A DNA stretch of 64,000 nucleotides from Persicaria tinctoria (Eukaryota > Streptophyta > Magnoliopsida > Caryophyllales > Polygonaceae): NCBI GenBank assembly GCA_037127255.1, contig JBANSL010000003.1, positions 46,687,814-46,751,813 of the forward strand, written 5' to 3'. Positions 12,512 through 22,969 of this stretch are shown one piece after another; within the stretch, counting starts at the first letter, position 1; each line of letters starts with the position of its first letter. Position numbers and translations under genes: made by a program. The notes below the pieces were generated by a model. The model saw only the letters and a program-made list of their open reading frames with translations. It searched no databases and was not told the origin of the DNA.

Positions 12512-13022
12512 CACTAGGAAAAAAAATTATATTAGCAACGACAAATCCCCGTCGCTAAAAGCTAAATTGTCGTTGCAAATGATCATTAGCGACGGCAAAT
12601 CAGCCGTGGCCAATATTGCCGTGGCAAATAAACTTTGGCGACGGCTAAAAGCCGTCGCTAATTTGAAAGGAAATTTAAAAAAAAAAAGCCATCCTTTTTA
12701 GCCCGGATTTTTTAGGCCCGGGCTAAAAAGTCCAATTTTTTTTTTAAAAAAAAATTAAAATACCCATTCTTATAAACCATAATCAGCTAAAATTCACAAT
12801 AATTATTTACAAGCGGCTCACATCGAGTAGTGGCACCCATGAGCATGGGGATTTGACAATGTCTTAAACACCATCAAGAACTATTTACATATTATACACT
12901 AGAGGACTTATTCAAGCCTTGTTTAGTTATGTACTTGCCTATAGTTTACTTAAAACAACTAAATTACATGCATAAAATGGAACCAACATCGTGAAAATAT
13001 GGCCACAACATGAAAGGAGTAC

Positions 13023-13105
13023 CAGCAGAAGACATGGCCGTATGGTGTGGCTGTTGGATGCTGGCGTTGACTTAGGCAGAGGGGGCATTTACTAGCTCCT
13101 TTCAC
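13023..13105 (-). pseudogene. PEX10: Captured PEX10 RING exon
   Basis: On the minus strand, an exon bounded by ATTTCAG and a GT donor encodes [20 protein letters not shown] followed by PYGHVFCW. This is the N-terminal half of the C3HC4 RING finger of peroxin-10, the peroxisomal membrane ubiquitin ligase used in receptor recycling. The Cys usually found in the TPCGH motif is Tyr here, so one zinc ligand is missing. The remainder of the RING does not follow. Another exon of the same gene lies at 15840-15983; the solo LTR inserted between them after capture. Confidence 0.87.
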
Positions 13106-13399
13106 CTGAAATCCAAAGGTATGCTTTTTCAGCAATACTTCTCGTATGTAAATTTGTTGTGAGGAGGAAATCAAGTATGAAATATAACAAAATAAATCAA
13201 ACCAGATTTAGGCCCACGCAAATAATTACAAGACTCCTCCAATGCAGTAAGAGAAAGTCAGGATCGAATCCACGAGGAAGCGTGTCAGCGGATCCTAGGC
13301 AGCTTTAAATCTCACAGAAAAGCAAACAGAAGACAGAAACAAAGAAACAAAGGAAGAAAGACAAACGAAAGCAGAAACAAAGCAAAGACAGAAGCTTTA

Positions 13400-13653
13400 C
13401 TCGATCTCGAACAGGGCTAACTCGAGATCGACAACAGAACTGGACAACAGAAACTAAGAAATCACAGCAGACAGCAAACCCGGCAAGGGCAACTCGATCT
13501 CGACAACACCTAACTCGAGATCGACAAGAAATAGCAGAAACAGAAATTGCAAAAACGGAAAAAGAAATAGAAACTCAACTCGACGTAGACAAAACCCAAC
13601 TCGAGATCGACTAACGTCTACTCGATCTCGACAAGGCTCTACTCTATCTCGAC
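13400..13653. repeat. Paired and clustered TCGA palindromes in the solo LTR (distal cluster)
   Basis: Motifs of the form CTCGATCTCGA or CTCGAGATCGA start at 13400 and 13421 (21 bp apart), 13493 and 13513 (20 bp), then 13579, 13600, 13621 and 13642 (21 bp steps). The last four have the same step as the Gag heptad repeat at 24986-25049. Confidence 0.8.
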
Positions 13654-14283
13654 TAAAACTCAGAAAGTGTAAATTGCAATTTCGAACACAGATTCTCAGA
13701 TTTCGACAGAAATAAACTCAATATATTAAAGAACTTCCAAAGCCAGGGTATCAACACCACAACGATAACCATGCAAAGTAACACATAAAGGCATAAAAGA
13801 TCATGCTTTCCATCAAAATAACTTTCGTTACTAACAAATAGGCATATAGAGGCTTTCGCATAAACCCTAATTGTTACTAACCCTTTTCACATAATTAACC
13901 CAAGTTGCATTAAGATCACTTTCGCTTCAATAACATAAACAAGGATCACCTTCAACTCTCGCAAAAGAATCATGCTCATATGGATAGAAGACGAATTGCA
14001 TAACAAGATCTGACCTTTACCGCATCACCTCACATGGCCACCGTCGGGCTCACCCCAGCCCCAGAAGTGGGTGGACTACTCGCTCTTCATCATCAAGAAA
14101 GACGTCAAATAACAAAAGAAACTAACTTGCATTGAATTAAATAAAGAAAGCTTACAACCAACAAGACAAATCCGCTTTCGCCTTTCCACCTTGCTTGCCA
14201 CAAACTCTCTCTCCCTACTCCTACTTACTTGAATGGAATTGTGTCTGGAATTGAATGAATGAAAAACTAGCCCCTAAGGCTTT

Positions 14284-14297
14284 ATTTATAGCCTTCT
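14284..14297 (-). promoter_or_regulatory. Putative TATA box of the solo LTR
   Basis: The minus strand reads GGCTATAAATAAAG. The equivalent position in the related 3' LTR (29391-29403) reads GGCTATAAAGAAAG. Position and sequence suit an LTR core promoter; no transcript evidence is available. Confidence 0.5.
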
Positions 14298-14562
14298 ATT
14301 CCTTGCTAATCAAGGATAGAAATATCTATCTTTATCTAAATCTATATCTAAAGGCTTAAAAGATAAATAAAAGTAATTTAGGAATTAAATCTAAAAGGAA
14401 AAGATAAATCTAAAATAGGTAAGATGTCTTCTTGTTGATAGATCTTCTCTTCCAAGGGTAGAACTTGATGAAATCAGATAGACTCGGATTCCTTCGGCCC
14501 CAAGGACTCCCAACTCGACACGGACAGCTCAAGGCGCGTAACGCGGTTTCAGGACGGGGCTC

Positions 14563-15151
14563 GTCGATCTTGAGTAGGGCTCCTCGACATCGAGTAGAGG
14601 TGGTCATCGACTTGGTCTGGTTGGGCTTCTCGGGTAGCTCTGCTCGACAAGCTCGGATCTTGGCTCCGGGCTCCTTGATCTCGACTAGCTCTCCTCGAGA
14701 TCGAGTTGGGTGTGGTCGAGGGTGTGTTTCCTGGTGTGGTCGAGGACTCCTCCTCGGCATGGACTCGGACTGGCGTATGGTGGTCCTCGATCTCGACAAG
14801 GGCTAGTCGATCTCGAGTAGAACTAGCGTCGACTTGGGCTGGCTGGCTTGGTCGGGTAGCTCTGCTCAACAAGGCTCGGACTGGTGCTCCTTGGCTCCTC
14901 GATCTCGACTAGCTGTACTTGAGATCGAGTAAAGTTGGCTCGGCTTCTCCGTCTTTGGCTTCTCGACTTGGCACAGCTCATCGACTCTGAACATGGCGTC
15001 GAAGTGTGGTCGATCTCGACAAGAGTTACTCGAGATCGAGTTGGCTTCCGGAGTCGGGTTGTCTCTGACTCAGTGTCCTCGATCAGCTCTGCTCGACCAG
15101 GTGTGCTCGGACAGCCTTTGTCGAGATCGAGTAAGTGTACTCGAGATCGAG
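14563..15151. repeat. Phased array of paired TCGA palindromes, 111-112 bp period
   Basis: Six pairs of 12-bp near-palindromes (variants of CTCGAGATCGAG and CTCGATCTCGAC) begin at 14563/14583, 14674/14694, 14786/14806, 14898/14918, 15009/15029 and 15120/15140. Spacing within every pair is 20 bp. Spacing between pairs is 111, 112, 112, 111 and 111 bp. The intervening DNA keeps only scattered similarity, for example GGGTAGCTCTGCTC in two units. This looks like an old tandem array in which only the paired sites stayed conserved, suggesting protein binding sites on one face of the helix. Confidence 0.9.
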
Positions 15152-15839
15152 TAAAGTTCTCTCAGCTTTCTGCTCTGTTCTTGAAACACACTTTCCCGAG
15201 TCCTCGTTCGTCGGATTGACGCATATGACCATGCGATGGAAAGCTCTTTCCGAGGGCTACAACTCTCATGAAGACATCAAAGCTTGATTCAGAACGAAGA
15301 ATGGTGAAAAATGGCATTTTCTCCAGCTGCACCATTCTTAGCGTCTCCATGAGTTTCCTTTAAGCTCCAAAGTGCGTCCGATTTCTGCGAAATATAACCA
15401 AAATTTGTGTAGACCTCCATATATTGCAAATAAGTGTAAACTATACAGATTCTGTATTATTCTAACCCAAATGCATGCAATGTATGCAGAAATCGATATA
15501 AAAGTAAGTGTAAAACATGGCAAATTAGGCTCACAACAAAAATCTTAAGAAACAAGTGATCAAAATAAGAAAGAACAATAATGTGCCCATGTTCAGTTCG
15601 GTGAAGAAAATAAAGCATATACCTCTCAAGCTGAACTTTTTTGGTCCACGTCCATGGTAATAAGGTCAGCTTCATGCAAAACAGGCAAATTGAATCCAAA
15701 CCACATAACTCGTACAAGATCGAATGAAGCAAATTGTGGATTCAGAGAGGTCGGCAAAAACATAAAAAGGGGTAAGAGTTTCAATCGCACAGTGAATAAG
15801 GAAAGTTTTATACAGAGAGATGTTGCTGCCTTTCAAACA

Positions 15840-15983
15840 GATGGGAAAACAGATAGAACATTGTCAGCAAAACAAATTTGCCTGCTGGAGTTTAGTGGGT
15901 TCCCGAGGAGACCTGATGAGCTGAGCTCGCAAGCGAAGATAAATTACGCCCAAATCCTTCTGCAGCAATTATGCACAACTGGA
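15840..15983 (-). pseudogene. PEX10: Captured PEX10 exon upstream of the RING
   Basis: After a CTGTTAG acceptor the minus strand encodes QLCIIAAEGF, NLSSLASSAHQVSSGTH, a stop, then TPAGKF. This corresponds to the stretch between the last membrane segment and the RING in plant PEX10. The in-frame stop and altered residues show it is not functional. Its order and strand relative to the RING exon at 13023 match a gene captured with its introns. The lower exon boundary is approximate. Confidence 0.68.
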
Positions 15984-16354
15984 CTAACAGAAAAAAATCA
16001 AGTATTTGATATCTACATAGATAGCCAAATTGCATTGTTTTAAGTATGTTACAACACTAACGTAGCAAGGCATGTCAATGAATATCACTTAGAGATCCAA
16101 ACTTTGAAGAAATAAGACAAGTTGACAGTTAAACAACTTAACAAGCAACGCAATTGACATGAGGACTAATTTATAATTGAAACATCCTAATTTGATATGT
16201 TCTTTCTCCCTGAAATATTAGTGCTGCTACGTGAAAAAAAAAAACTGAATTTAATTAAAATGCTGAAAAAATTGTTCAAGTGGTCAATCTATGAATCAAC
16301 CTAAATCATCCCCATCGTCATCAATCAACACAAATAATTTCTTCATTCACTTAC

Positions 16355-16700
16355 CTTTTAAATACTCTTAATCTTCATGTATGAGGAAAATGGCCTACTA
16401 TCAAGTGCACCAAATCCTTTCAAGTACTCTTCAGTTTCTTTATCAATAAACATGTAAAAAGGGACATGTTTTCTTGCATCTTTGCTGGCATTTCTAGGTT
16501 GTTGAATTACGTCATAATTACCTAAAAACAACACAACTATGAGGAAAATGACATACTAAATAAGCAGATTTTACATAGTCAAAAGACATTAAGCGATGAG
16601 GCACTACCAAATATGGCTAAAGCAAAAATGACCTTGTGAAACCTTTCCAACTCTAGAAGGTCAGCTTTCTCAATATCAAAACCACTTCCCAGGCCAGGTC
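16355..16700 (-). pseudogene. Captured DUF616/TOD1-like gene fragment, two exons
   Basis: Exon one (about 16700-16608) encodes GSGFDIEKADLLELERFHKV followed by IFALAIFG and a GT donor. Exon two (16521-16355), after TTTTTAG, encodes NYDVIQQPRNASKDARKHV and PFYMFIDKETEEYL before a stop, then a GTAAGT donor. The codon split by the intron (Gly) is restored on joining, so the intron phase is preserved. The pattern ...IFG.YD.IQQP....FMF.D.ET..YL is that of plant DUF616 proteins (PF04765; TOD1/MUCI70-type, probably Golgi). Only a small middle portion is present. Confidence 0.78.
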
Positions 16701-17160
16701 TCTTTCATTTAACAAATCTGTATGGTGTGGGTAAATCATGCAAACAGGAAAACAAGAACATCAGCAAAAGCATATTTGGATTACTAATTCCAATTGTTTC
16801 TGCACAGAAGAAGGAAAAGAAATCATTACACATGTTACATGCCCATATTATATATGAGATACACACAAGCAGGACTCGGCACTAGAACTAGGCTAAAAGT
16901 TGAAGGAGCAGAAAAACCATAGACTAGAAGAAAACTGAAATTAGAATAATAATTTTTAAAAAAATCATGGTTGAAGCTGTTGCTACCAATCAAAAGCAAA
17001 GAGCAATCGAACAATTTGACTCAATCCAATCTAGCAATTGATTTCCCACACAAATTTTAAATCCACAAGAATCACTAGGAATGAGAACGAGATGATACCT
17101 GCCCTTACTAGGGTAAAAATCGACCATAATTTAGATTGCAGCCCGGTCGAGGAATGCCGA

Positions 17161-17650
17161 TCAAAGAAGAGAAAAACTGAAGAACACCACATCTTCTAAT
17201 TTATCGTCAGGGGAAATCAAATGCCAATGTCCTTTGCAATACCACAGATTTGTGAAGAAACAACAAAGAGAACCAAATGTGGGGCAATGATCGAAATCAG
17301 AAGGGGGAAAAGCGTTTTTGAAGGAAAGAACGAACCTCAGAAATTGGAATGGATCAAAGCGGCGAGGAAACTCCGAGGTCGAATCCGGCGCGATTCCACC
17401 ATCCACATGAGTTATCCGCTTTCGGATCAAATGGCTACGGCGAACCACATTCTCGTGCTCGCACTCCGTCACTCTCTTGTTGTTGCCCTTAGGGAGTCGG
17501 ACACCGCTATTTCAACTTCTCAAGCGGTTTTCGAAGCTTCCAATGGGGGATTCGATAGATGCAGAGGTGAGGAATCGATTGATCAGCAACAATAAGAGGG
17601 AGAGATGTGATTGATTTGTAGAGATTGAGGAGAGGAGGAAGATGAAGAGG
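17161..17650 (-). pseudogene. Unrecognised leader or first-exon-like sequence in CACTA-1
   Basis: On the minus strand a C/T-rich leader is followed by a frame starting at 17472 (MTECEHENVVRRSHLIRKRI...) of about 100 codons. The position just inside the right CACTA end suggests a transcribed 5' exon, perhaps of the captured DUF616 or PEX10 locus. I do not recognise the protein and cannot exclude a chance frame. Confidence 0.25.
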
Positions 17651-17854
17651 AACGGAGAAAGAGAGTGGCTGAGAGGAATGCAATGTTAGGGTTTCTGGGT
17701 TAGGAAAGTATATGTTGTGATTTATTTTTTTCTGAAATTTCTCTTCATTTGCGATGGATGCCGCTTCCCGTCGCGAAAAAGACCTCAGTTGCGACACCAA
17801 AAATCCCGCCGTTGCTAATTGGGGTAGCTAATTAAAATTTTTTTTGTAGTGATG

Positions 17855-17952
17855 GTGGCCTAAAATGGTGAGGCGGAAGGAGTTGGAATCCTTGGATTGA
17901 GGGCGAGGTGAGCCGAGCACTGGCAGTGAGGCAGGGAGGCGGTGAAGGGAAG
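17855..17952 (-). mobile_element. Non-coding LINE, middle segment
   Basis: This short stretch lies between CACTA-1 (TSD ATG at 17852-17854) and the Athila-like element, whose 5-bp duplication GGAAG is at 17948-17952. It is G-rich, leader-type sequence like that at 12240-12511 and 30406-30610, and belongs to the same LINE. Confidence 0.6.
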
Positions 17953-18160
17953 TGATGTCACTAAAGTAGCCATGTTGAAATGCATAGTTTAGTTCCATAT
18001 TCTATACACTTTGCATATTTCGGGATAGGAATATGTCGAATTTATGTAGTATATGCTTATTTGCAAGAAATGGAGATCTACATAAGTTTCTGTTTAATAT
18101 TGCAGAATATGGAGGCATTTCGGGAGAAAACCAAGAAGCAGAGGCGGGAGCTCAAATCTA

Positions 18161-18660
18161 CTCGATATCGACAAGTTTAGTCGATATTGACAAACCATGT
18201 CTAGGCACATCACTGATCGAGGAGCACATGTCGAGAAGCCAAGGAACAACTTTGCCCGACTCCAGCACTTTCCTCGATATCAAGTTCATTACTCGATATC
18301 GACAAAGTTGAAGACCACACCCGGAGTCAAGAAGAAGCTGATCGAGGATGCCGCGGAGAAGCTACTCGACTTGACCAGATGCCCGGACACTGAGCAACAT
18401 GTTACTCGATATCGAGGAAACTCCTCGATATCGACAAACCCGAAGTCACATGTCCGAGCATGTCGAGGATAGCTGCCCGACCAACCCAAGCCAACCTAGT
18501 CGACGAACCCAGTCTACTCGATATCGAGTTATCTACTCGATATCAAGGACCGAGCACCACACTTCCGAGCCATGTCGAGGACCTGCTACCCGAGATGCCG
18601 AGCCAAGTTGAAGTTGATGTCCAAGTTACTCGAGATCGAGTAGATTTACTCGAGATCGAG
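18161..18660. repeat. Phased paired TCGA palindromes in the 5' LTR
   Basis: Pairs begin at 18161/18180, 18273/18292, 18405/18424, 18517/18536 and 18629/18649, so members of a pair are 19-20 bp apart. Successive pairs are 112, 132, 112 and 112 bp apart. The first eight motifs are variants of CTCGATATCGAG; the last pair is CTCGAGATCGAG. Between pairs the sequence differs, apart from a recurring CATGTCGAGGA near the middle of three units. Confidence 0.9.
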
Positions 18661-18859
18661 GAAAGCTGTCCGGGAGCGCGTTACGCGGTTTGAGCTGTCC
18701 TACTCGGATTGGGATTCCTTTGGGCCGAAGATTATCGAGTTCTATCTGATTCTATCAAGATCCATCATGGAAGAGAAGATTTATCCACAAGAAGATATTT
18801 TAGGCTTTTAGATATAATTTCCTTTTTAGATTTATTGTTGTTATTCCATTTATTTATCT

Positions 18860-18886
18860 GTCCGGAAGCGCGTTACGCGGTCTGAG
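18860..18886 (+). other. Deletion with copied filler in the 5' LTR
   Basis: The 3' LTR has about 257 bp here (29322-29578), including GGCTATAAAGAAAG. The 5' LTR has instead GTCCGGAAGCGCGTTACGCGG, a near copy of the sequence 190 bp upstream at 18668. A short templated insertion replacing a deletion is the mark of error-prone end joining. Loss of the putative core promoter would silence this LTR. Confidence 0.75.
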
Positions 18887-19288
18887 GTTGCGATGAAGCG
18901 CGAGTAGTCCACCCACTTCTAGGGTTGGGGCGAGCCCGGCGATAGCCTTGCATGTTTGAGGTAAAGATCCGACTTTTATCATGTTTTGAGCGTCTACTAC
19001 TTGTTATGTGTTTATTACCCATCTAATGGAGGTCCATGCTAACAACTTGGATTGTAAACATAAAATTAGTAGATACAATTAGGGTTTCTTGAAAGAGTTG
19101 TCTAATTGTTGGAAAAGGCGAAAGCTTAGTCCTTCGATGCAAGTTACATGGTTATCTGTTTTATTTCTGCCTTATGCATGCTTGGTTATCGTTGTTGCAA
19201 ACCCCAATCTTGGAAGTCTTTTACATACAGTTTATTTCAAATCCCCAAGCCTTTGTCTTTATTTTATTTCGTTTTACTCTTTGTCTTA

Positions 19289-19510
19289 CTCGATATCGAC
19301 TAGCACTCCTCGATATCGAGTTACTGACCTTCGATCCAGAATCGTCGTAGCTTTTGTGTGCAGGTACTCGACAAGAGCATCATCGACATCGACGAGTCTA
19401 CTCGATCTCGAGTAGGGCTTACTCGATCTCGACCGAAACCGTCGGGAGCTGCTACTGCGATGTGTTCGACTTGTCCGATCTTCTATCGACTAAACCTAGT
19501 CGAGATCGAC
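19289..19510. repeat. Second group of paired TCGA palindromes in the 5' LTR
   Basis: Pairs start at 19289/19309 and 19401/19422, again 112 bp from pair to pair, with a further single motif at 19499. The 3' LTR repeats this at 29987/30007, 30099/30120 and 30197. Confidence 0.85.
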
Positions 19511-20441
19511 AACCTGTGGTCGACTTCTGTCCGTGAGACTTCTCCGCTGCCTAGGATCCGCTGACACGCTTTCTCATGGATCGATCCTGACTTCCCACTA
19601 CTACATCAGGAGGAGGTCTTGTAATTATTTGCAAGGGACGGAATCTGGTTTGCTTTAGTTTATTTCACTACTAGAATTATGTTCATAGACATCGGGTATA
19701 AACCGATGTTAATAAAAAAACAAATTCAACGTGTTAGTGGGTGGTGTTAAAAATCCAAAATTTACCACATCGGTTTATAACCGATGTCTATAATGATTTA
19801 TAACATCGTTTATCTTTGTAATATCGACTTAAATGCATGAATATAATTTTATTTTGATTGATTAACCTAATATTACACATTATTATTTTGCATTTCTAGC
19901 TATGTAAAGATATGTAAAGCAATAAAAAGATTCACATTAACATCGATATTTTTTCCAAAAACAATGTTGTAATATCTTATTTACATCAGTTATAAGTGAT
20001 TCATTTCATGTTTATTAACTTTTCCTTTGTATGTTGTCTTGTTATTTCGTTTAAAAAATAGCATACAACATTCAACATTTATAAAGACAATGTTATATGT
20101 ATATATTTAAATCAGTATATTTAAAAGAAACGATGTCTGAAAAGATTACAACATCGTTTTTTTTTATGAATAACAATGTATAAAGTGCAAAAGACGTCAA
20201 TTTTATTAGTCGTTTTGTTGTGTTTTAATACATTTTAAAATTCCTTTTTATTCTATTAAATGATGTCTCATTTCTTGTTCGCATCCATTAACAACTACTT
20301 CTCAAATAATCAAAATAGGCCAAAGCATTTAATAAAGTTCTATCTATTAGTATTTGTTCATATTATCTACATGCATACATTTTCTGCTTAGTATTACACA
20401 ATGGCAGTACATAGAAGAAGAAGCAAATCCATTTTGCATTC

Positions 20442-20762
20442 TCATATGACCACAAAGATCACAGTTCGGCATCCTGCCACAACAACACTGTCTATCAATT
20501 GCACGGATTTTCGCCCCCTAGCTGTCAGACTTTCATGCTGATCCCAAGCATTAGATGATGTACAAGCACTCTTCTCAACATCTTTTTCACTCTCTTTAGT
20601 TACAGCAGCATCCACACCATTACAACTCTCAGCCGTCATAGTGCACTCAACCCTCTCTAATTGCATATGCGTTCCTGAAATTCCACTTGTTTCCCCGTTC
20701 AAGGCCTCGTTTTTAGCGTCATCCTTAATGACATACTGAAGAGCATACTCCTTAACCTTCTC
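20442..20762 (-). pseudogene. Unrecognised exon in CACTA-2
   Basis: After a TTTTTTAG acceptor the minus strand is open for about 107 codons, starting EKVKEYALQYVIKDDAKNEA and ending in a stop at the lower edge. Composition is acidic and Ser/Thr-rich with no domain I recognise. It may be the last exon of a captured gene or a product of the CACTA itself. Confidence 0.35.
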
Positions 20763-21989
20763 CTAAAAAATGAAGGCGTGTTGCCTGCCCAAATCACCAC
20801 AAAGAAGGGTCTGCAACCAAATACATATGTAGGATTTGAGGATTCGATTAGACTCTATTTCATCCAAGGGGATTACAGTTTTAGCCAAATATAGTTTCAG
20901 AAGTGATAATCAACCTGAAAGCGAATATAGACCTACTAATTAACAGGATTGATTGAAGAAGGCGAGAGGAGCGATTGTAGATACTATTGATTCAAAGATA
21001 AAAGTTGCATAAGACTGAAAATTGCACAAAATATAAAGTATTTGTAAAAAGATAGCTCTTGCTTATTTTTTTAGTCAGGAGTGGCATCAGAAGATGAATC
21101 AAGAAAATAAGGTTGACATACCACATTGAGAATTGATAGAGATGTATCCTTTAAATATGACAAGGCGAGAAGGCGAGACTGAAGCTCCTTCATTTCAGTA
21201 GGTTGTGATGTGGATCATAGTGAGTGCTCGACCTAGAATGAGTATTGTTCATCCACAAATTAATAGAAGCAAGGTCTTTGGTGTACAAGAGAGATGGCTG
21301 CAGAAAACAAAAAACATGTAAATAAACAACTAAATAAAAGTGTTATCATAAGAAAAGCTCACAAATTATAATATCAGATTTAGGAGAAGGAAGAGCATGA
21401 ATCAAAGGAGAGGCACAAGGATTAGGAGAAGAGTTAGAAACCTTTACTACCTGTTTTTCGTGCCCTCCAAATGTGTGAGTGTGGCTTACTTTGCTTTCTT
21501 TTTGGTGCTTAGTTTTGTGCATTTCTTTCTCAGCAGAAGCACTATTTTTCTACACTTGATCAGCAGCAACAAATGGCATTTTCTCAGCAGTAATAACAAC
21601 TTCAAATTGCGTCTTTCAGCAGCCCTTACATCAGCTCTTTTTTGTGTGTTTCGAGCTGTAACAACACCTCTAAATTGTTGTCTTTCAGGAGCATGACTCA
21701 GTTGGTTTTCAGCAGCAACAACCTCTCTAGTTTGCTGGCTCAGGGCAACCTCGAAGTGCTATTGTACAGCTGCCCCAACAGCCTCTATTTCCAGTGTGTT
21801 AGTAGCCCAACAGCTCCATTTTGCTGCTCCTCAGTAGCCTTGGATGCTACACTTTTCAGCCTGACAGAAACTTCACTTTCAGCAGCAAACAATTGCATTT
21901 TAGAGCCCTTTTCTGACTCAACAACAGGTAAGGAATTCAAACTCGGTAGGTAAGGAATGACATCCATGAATTTAAATTCAGCAGGTAAA

Positions 21990-22328
21990 GAATTCAAATT
22001 TAGTCGAATTATCATAGCTAAACTGAATGACATCCTTGAAATTATCAAACTCAGTAGGTAAGGAATTCAAAAAAAGAATAGCAAGATGAGAATCCTTGAT
22101 TTACTCATCACATATTTCCAAATCTTGAGTCATTTTCAGAAATTTATCAAAGTTATCATGCAAAGATTGATTCACATTCATCTTGAAGGTAAACAATCTA
22201 CACAACAAAGGCATGGCTTTAACCAAAAACAGTGATTCTTTCTTTTGCTCATGTATGCTTTCAGATGAACTCCAAAGGGTTACTACTACTACATCAGAAG
22301 AGAGTGAGAGAAAAGCATTATGAAACAA
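21990..22328 (-). pseudogene. Ty1/copia Gag-like (UBN2) fragment inside CACTA-2
   Basis: The minus strand encodes LCRLFTFKMNVNQSLHDNF, DKFLKMTQDLE, a stop, then HLAILFLNSLPTEFDNFKDV. This is the pattern of the copia Gag core (LY.FKM....S....DEF.K...DL, followed by LL.SLP.E...F). A partial second copy of the SLP.EF segment follows near 21950, also out of frame. Either a copia element inserted here and decayed, or the CACTA picked up the fragment. No LTR or Pol is visible. Confidence 0.65.
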
Positions 22329-22850
22329 TCGTATGATTGCAATACATAATTTACAAGGCAGAAGAGGTATATTCTTACCTTAAACTCCAAATCTAATATA
22401 TGAATGATAGAAGTATGAAATATTCAAGGAAACTCCAAATCTGCAATTAGAAGTCAATATTAACATCCTTCAATCTACAGGGAAAATAACGCAGCAAATA
22501 AACCCTAGATCTACAAGTTAAAATCTGCAATCACAGGTTAACATTTACATCCTTAGATCTAGAAAAAGTAAAAGCATAGAAAACAAACCCTAGAACTACA
22601 CATTCAAATCTGCAATCACAAGTTCACAAATCTGCAACAACAAGTTCATAAAATCACATCAAACAACAACAAACCCTAGATCTAAAAACAAAAATCGCTC
22701 AGCCCAAGAATCCTAGATTTCCAAATCGAAATTAGCCATAGATTCGAGCAAGCAAAGTAAAGAAAGAGAAGAGAAACAAGAGAACCAAAGAAAGGGAAGA
22801 GAAACAAGTGAATCAAAGAAAGAGAAGAGAAGAGAAGAAGGATATCGTAC

Positions 22851-22969
22851 CTGTGAGCGAGCGGAGAATGCTGTCTCCCAGAGAATGAAGTTGGAGGTGG
22901 CATCTGGCCAAGACAGAGGTTAGGGTTCTTGGTTTCCATTGACGGGGCGAGTGAGGTTGTGAAGGACAT
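22851..22969 (-). pseudogene. Unrecognised first exon in CACTA-2
   Basis: The minus strand starts MSFTTSLAPSMETKNPNLCL and ends LAHR before a GTACG donor, a plausible first exon near the right CACTA end. It has no recognisable domain. A CACTA-encoded or captured gene reading leftward is possible. Confidence 0.35.

Larger units (their letters stand above)
13155..15538 (-). mobile_element. Solo LTR of an Athila-like family, minus strand
   Basis: The ends are TGTTGTGAG and its complement CTCACAACA. The minus-strand sequence parallels the LTRs of the element at 17953-30400: a shared end region (TCAGCGGATCCTAGGCAGC, TTACAAGAC, GGAGGAAAT), a TATA-like GGCTATAAATAAAG, and the same paired TCGA palindromes. 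It is clearly a different subfamily. Flanks AAATT and AAAAT are only an imperfect 5-bp duplication. No internal region or second LTR is present, so it is best read as a solo LTR left by unequal recombination. Confidence 0.82.
12512..17851. mobile_element. CACTA element 1 (non-autonomous, gene-capturing)
   Basis: The left end is CACTAGGAAAAAAAA and the right end TTTTTTTTGTAGTG, with the 3-bp duplication ATG at 12509-12511 and 17852-17854. Subterminal repeats of the type CGTCGCTAA, GCGACGGC and CCGTGGC fill the first 150 bp and recur near 17755-17815, as is typical for En/Spm-type transposase binding sites. I see no transposase (TNPD/TNPA-like) frame. The interior contains exons of a PEX10 gene and a DUF616-type gene on the minus strand, plus a later solo LTR (13155-15538). 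It sits in the leader of the non-coding LINE. Confidence 0.93.

Noticed and set aside
14410..14872. Overlapping frames of 100-130 codons on both strands
   Set aside because: They arise because the phased TCGA motifs lack stops in most frames; the region is a solo LTR and the translations are repeats of the motif.
14563..15151. Regularly spaced short palindromes considered as a CRISPR array
   Set aside because: This is plant DNA, the repeats are 12-bp degenerate pairs with diverged spacers, and they lie in LTRs shared by related elements with no cas genes.
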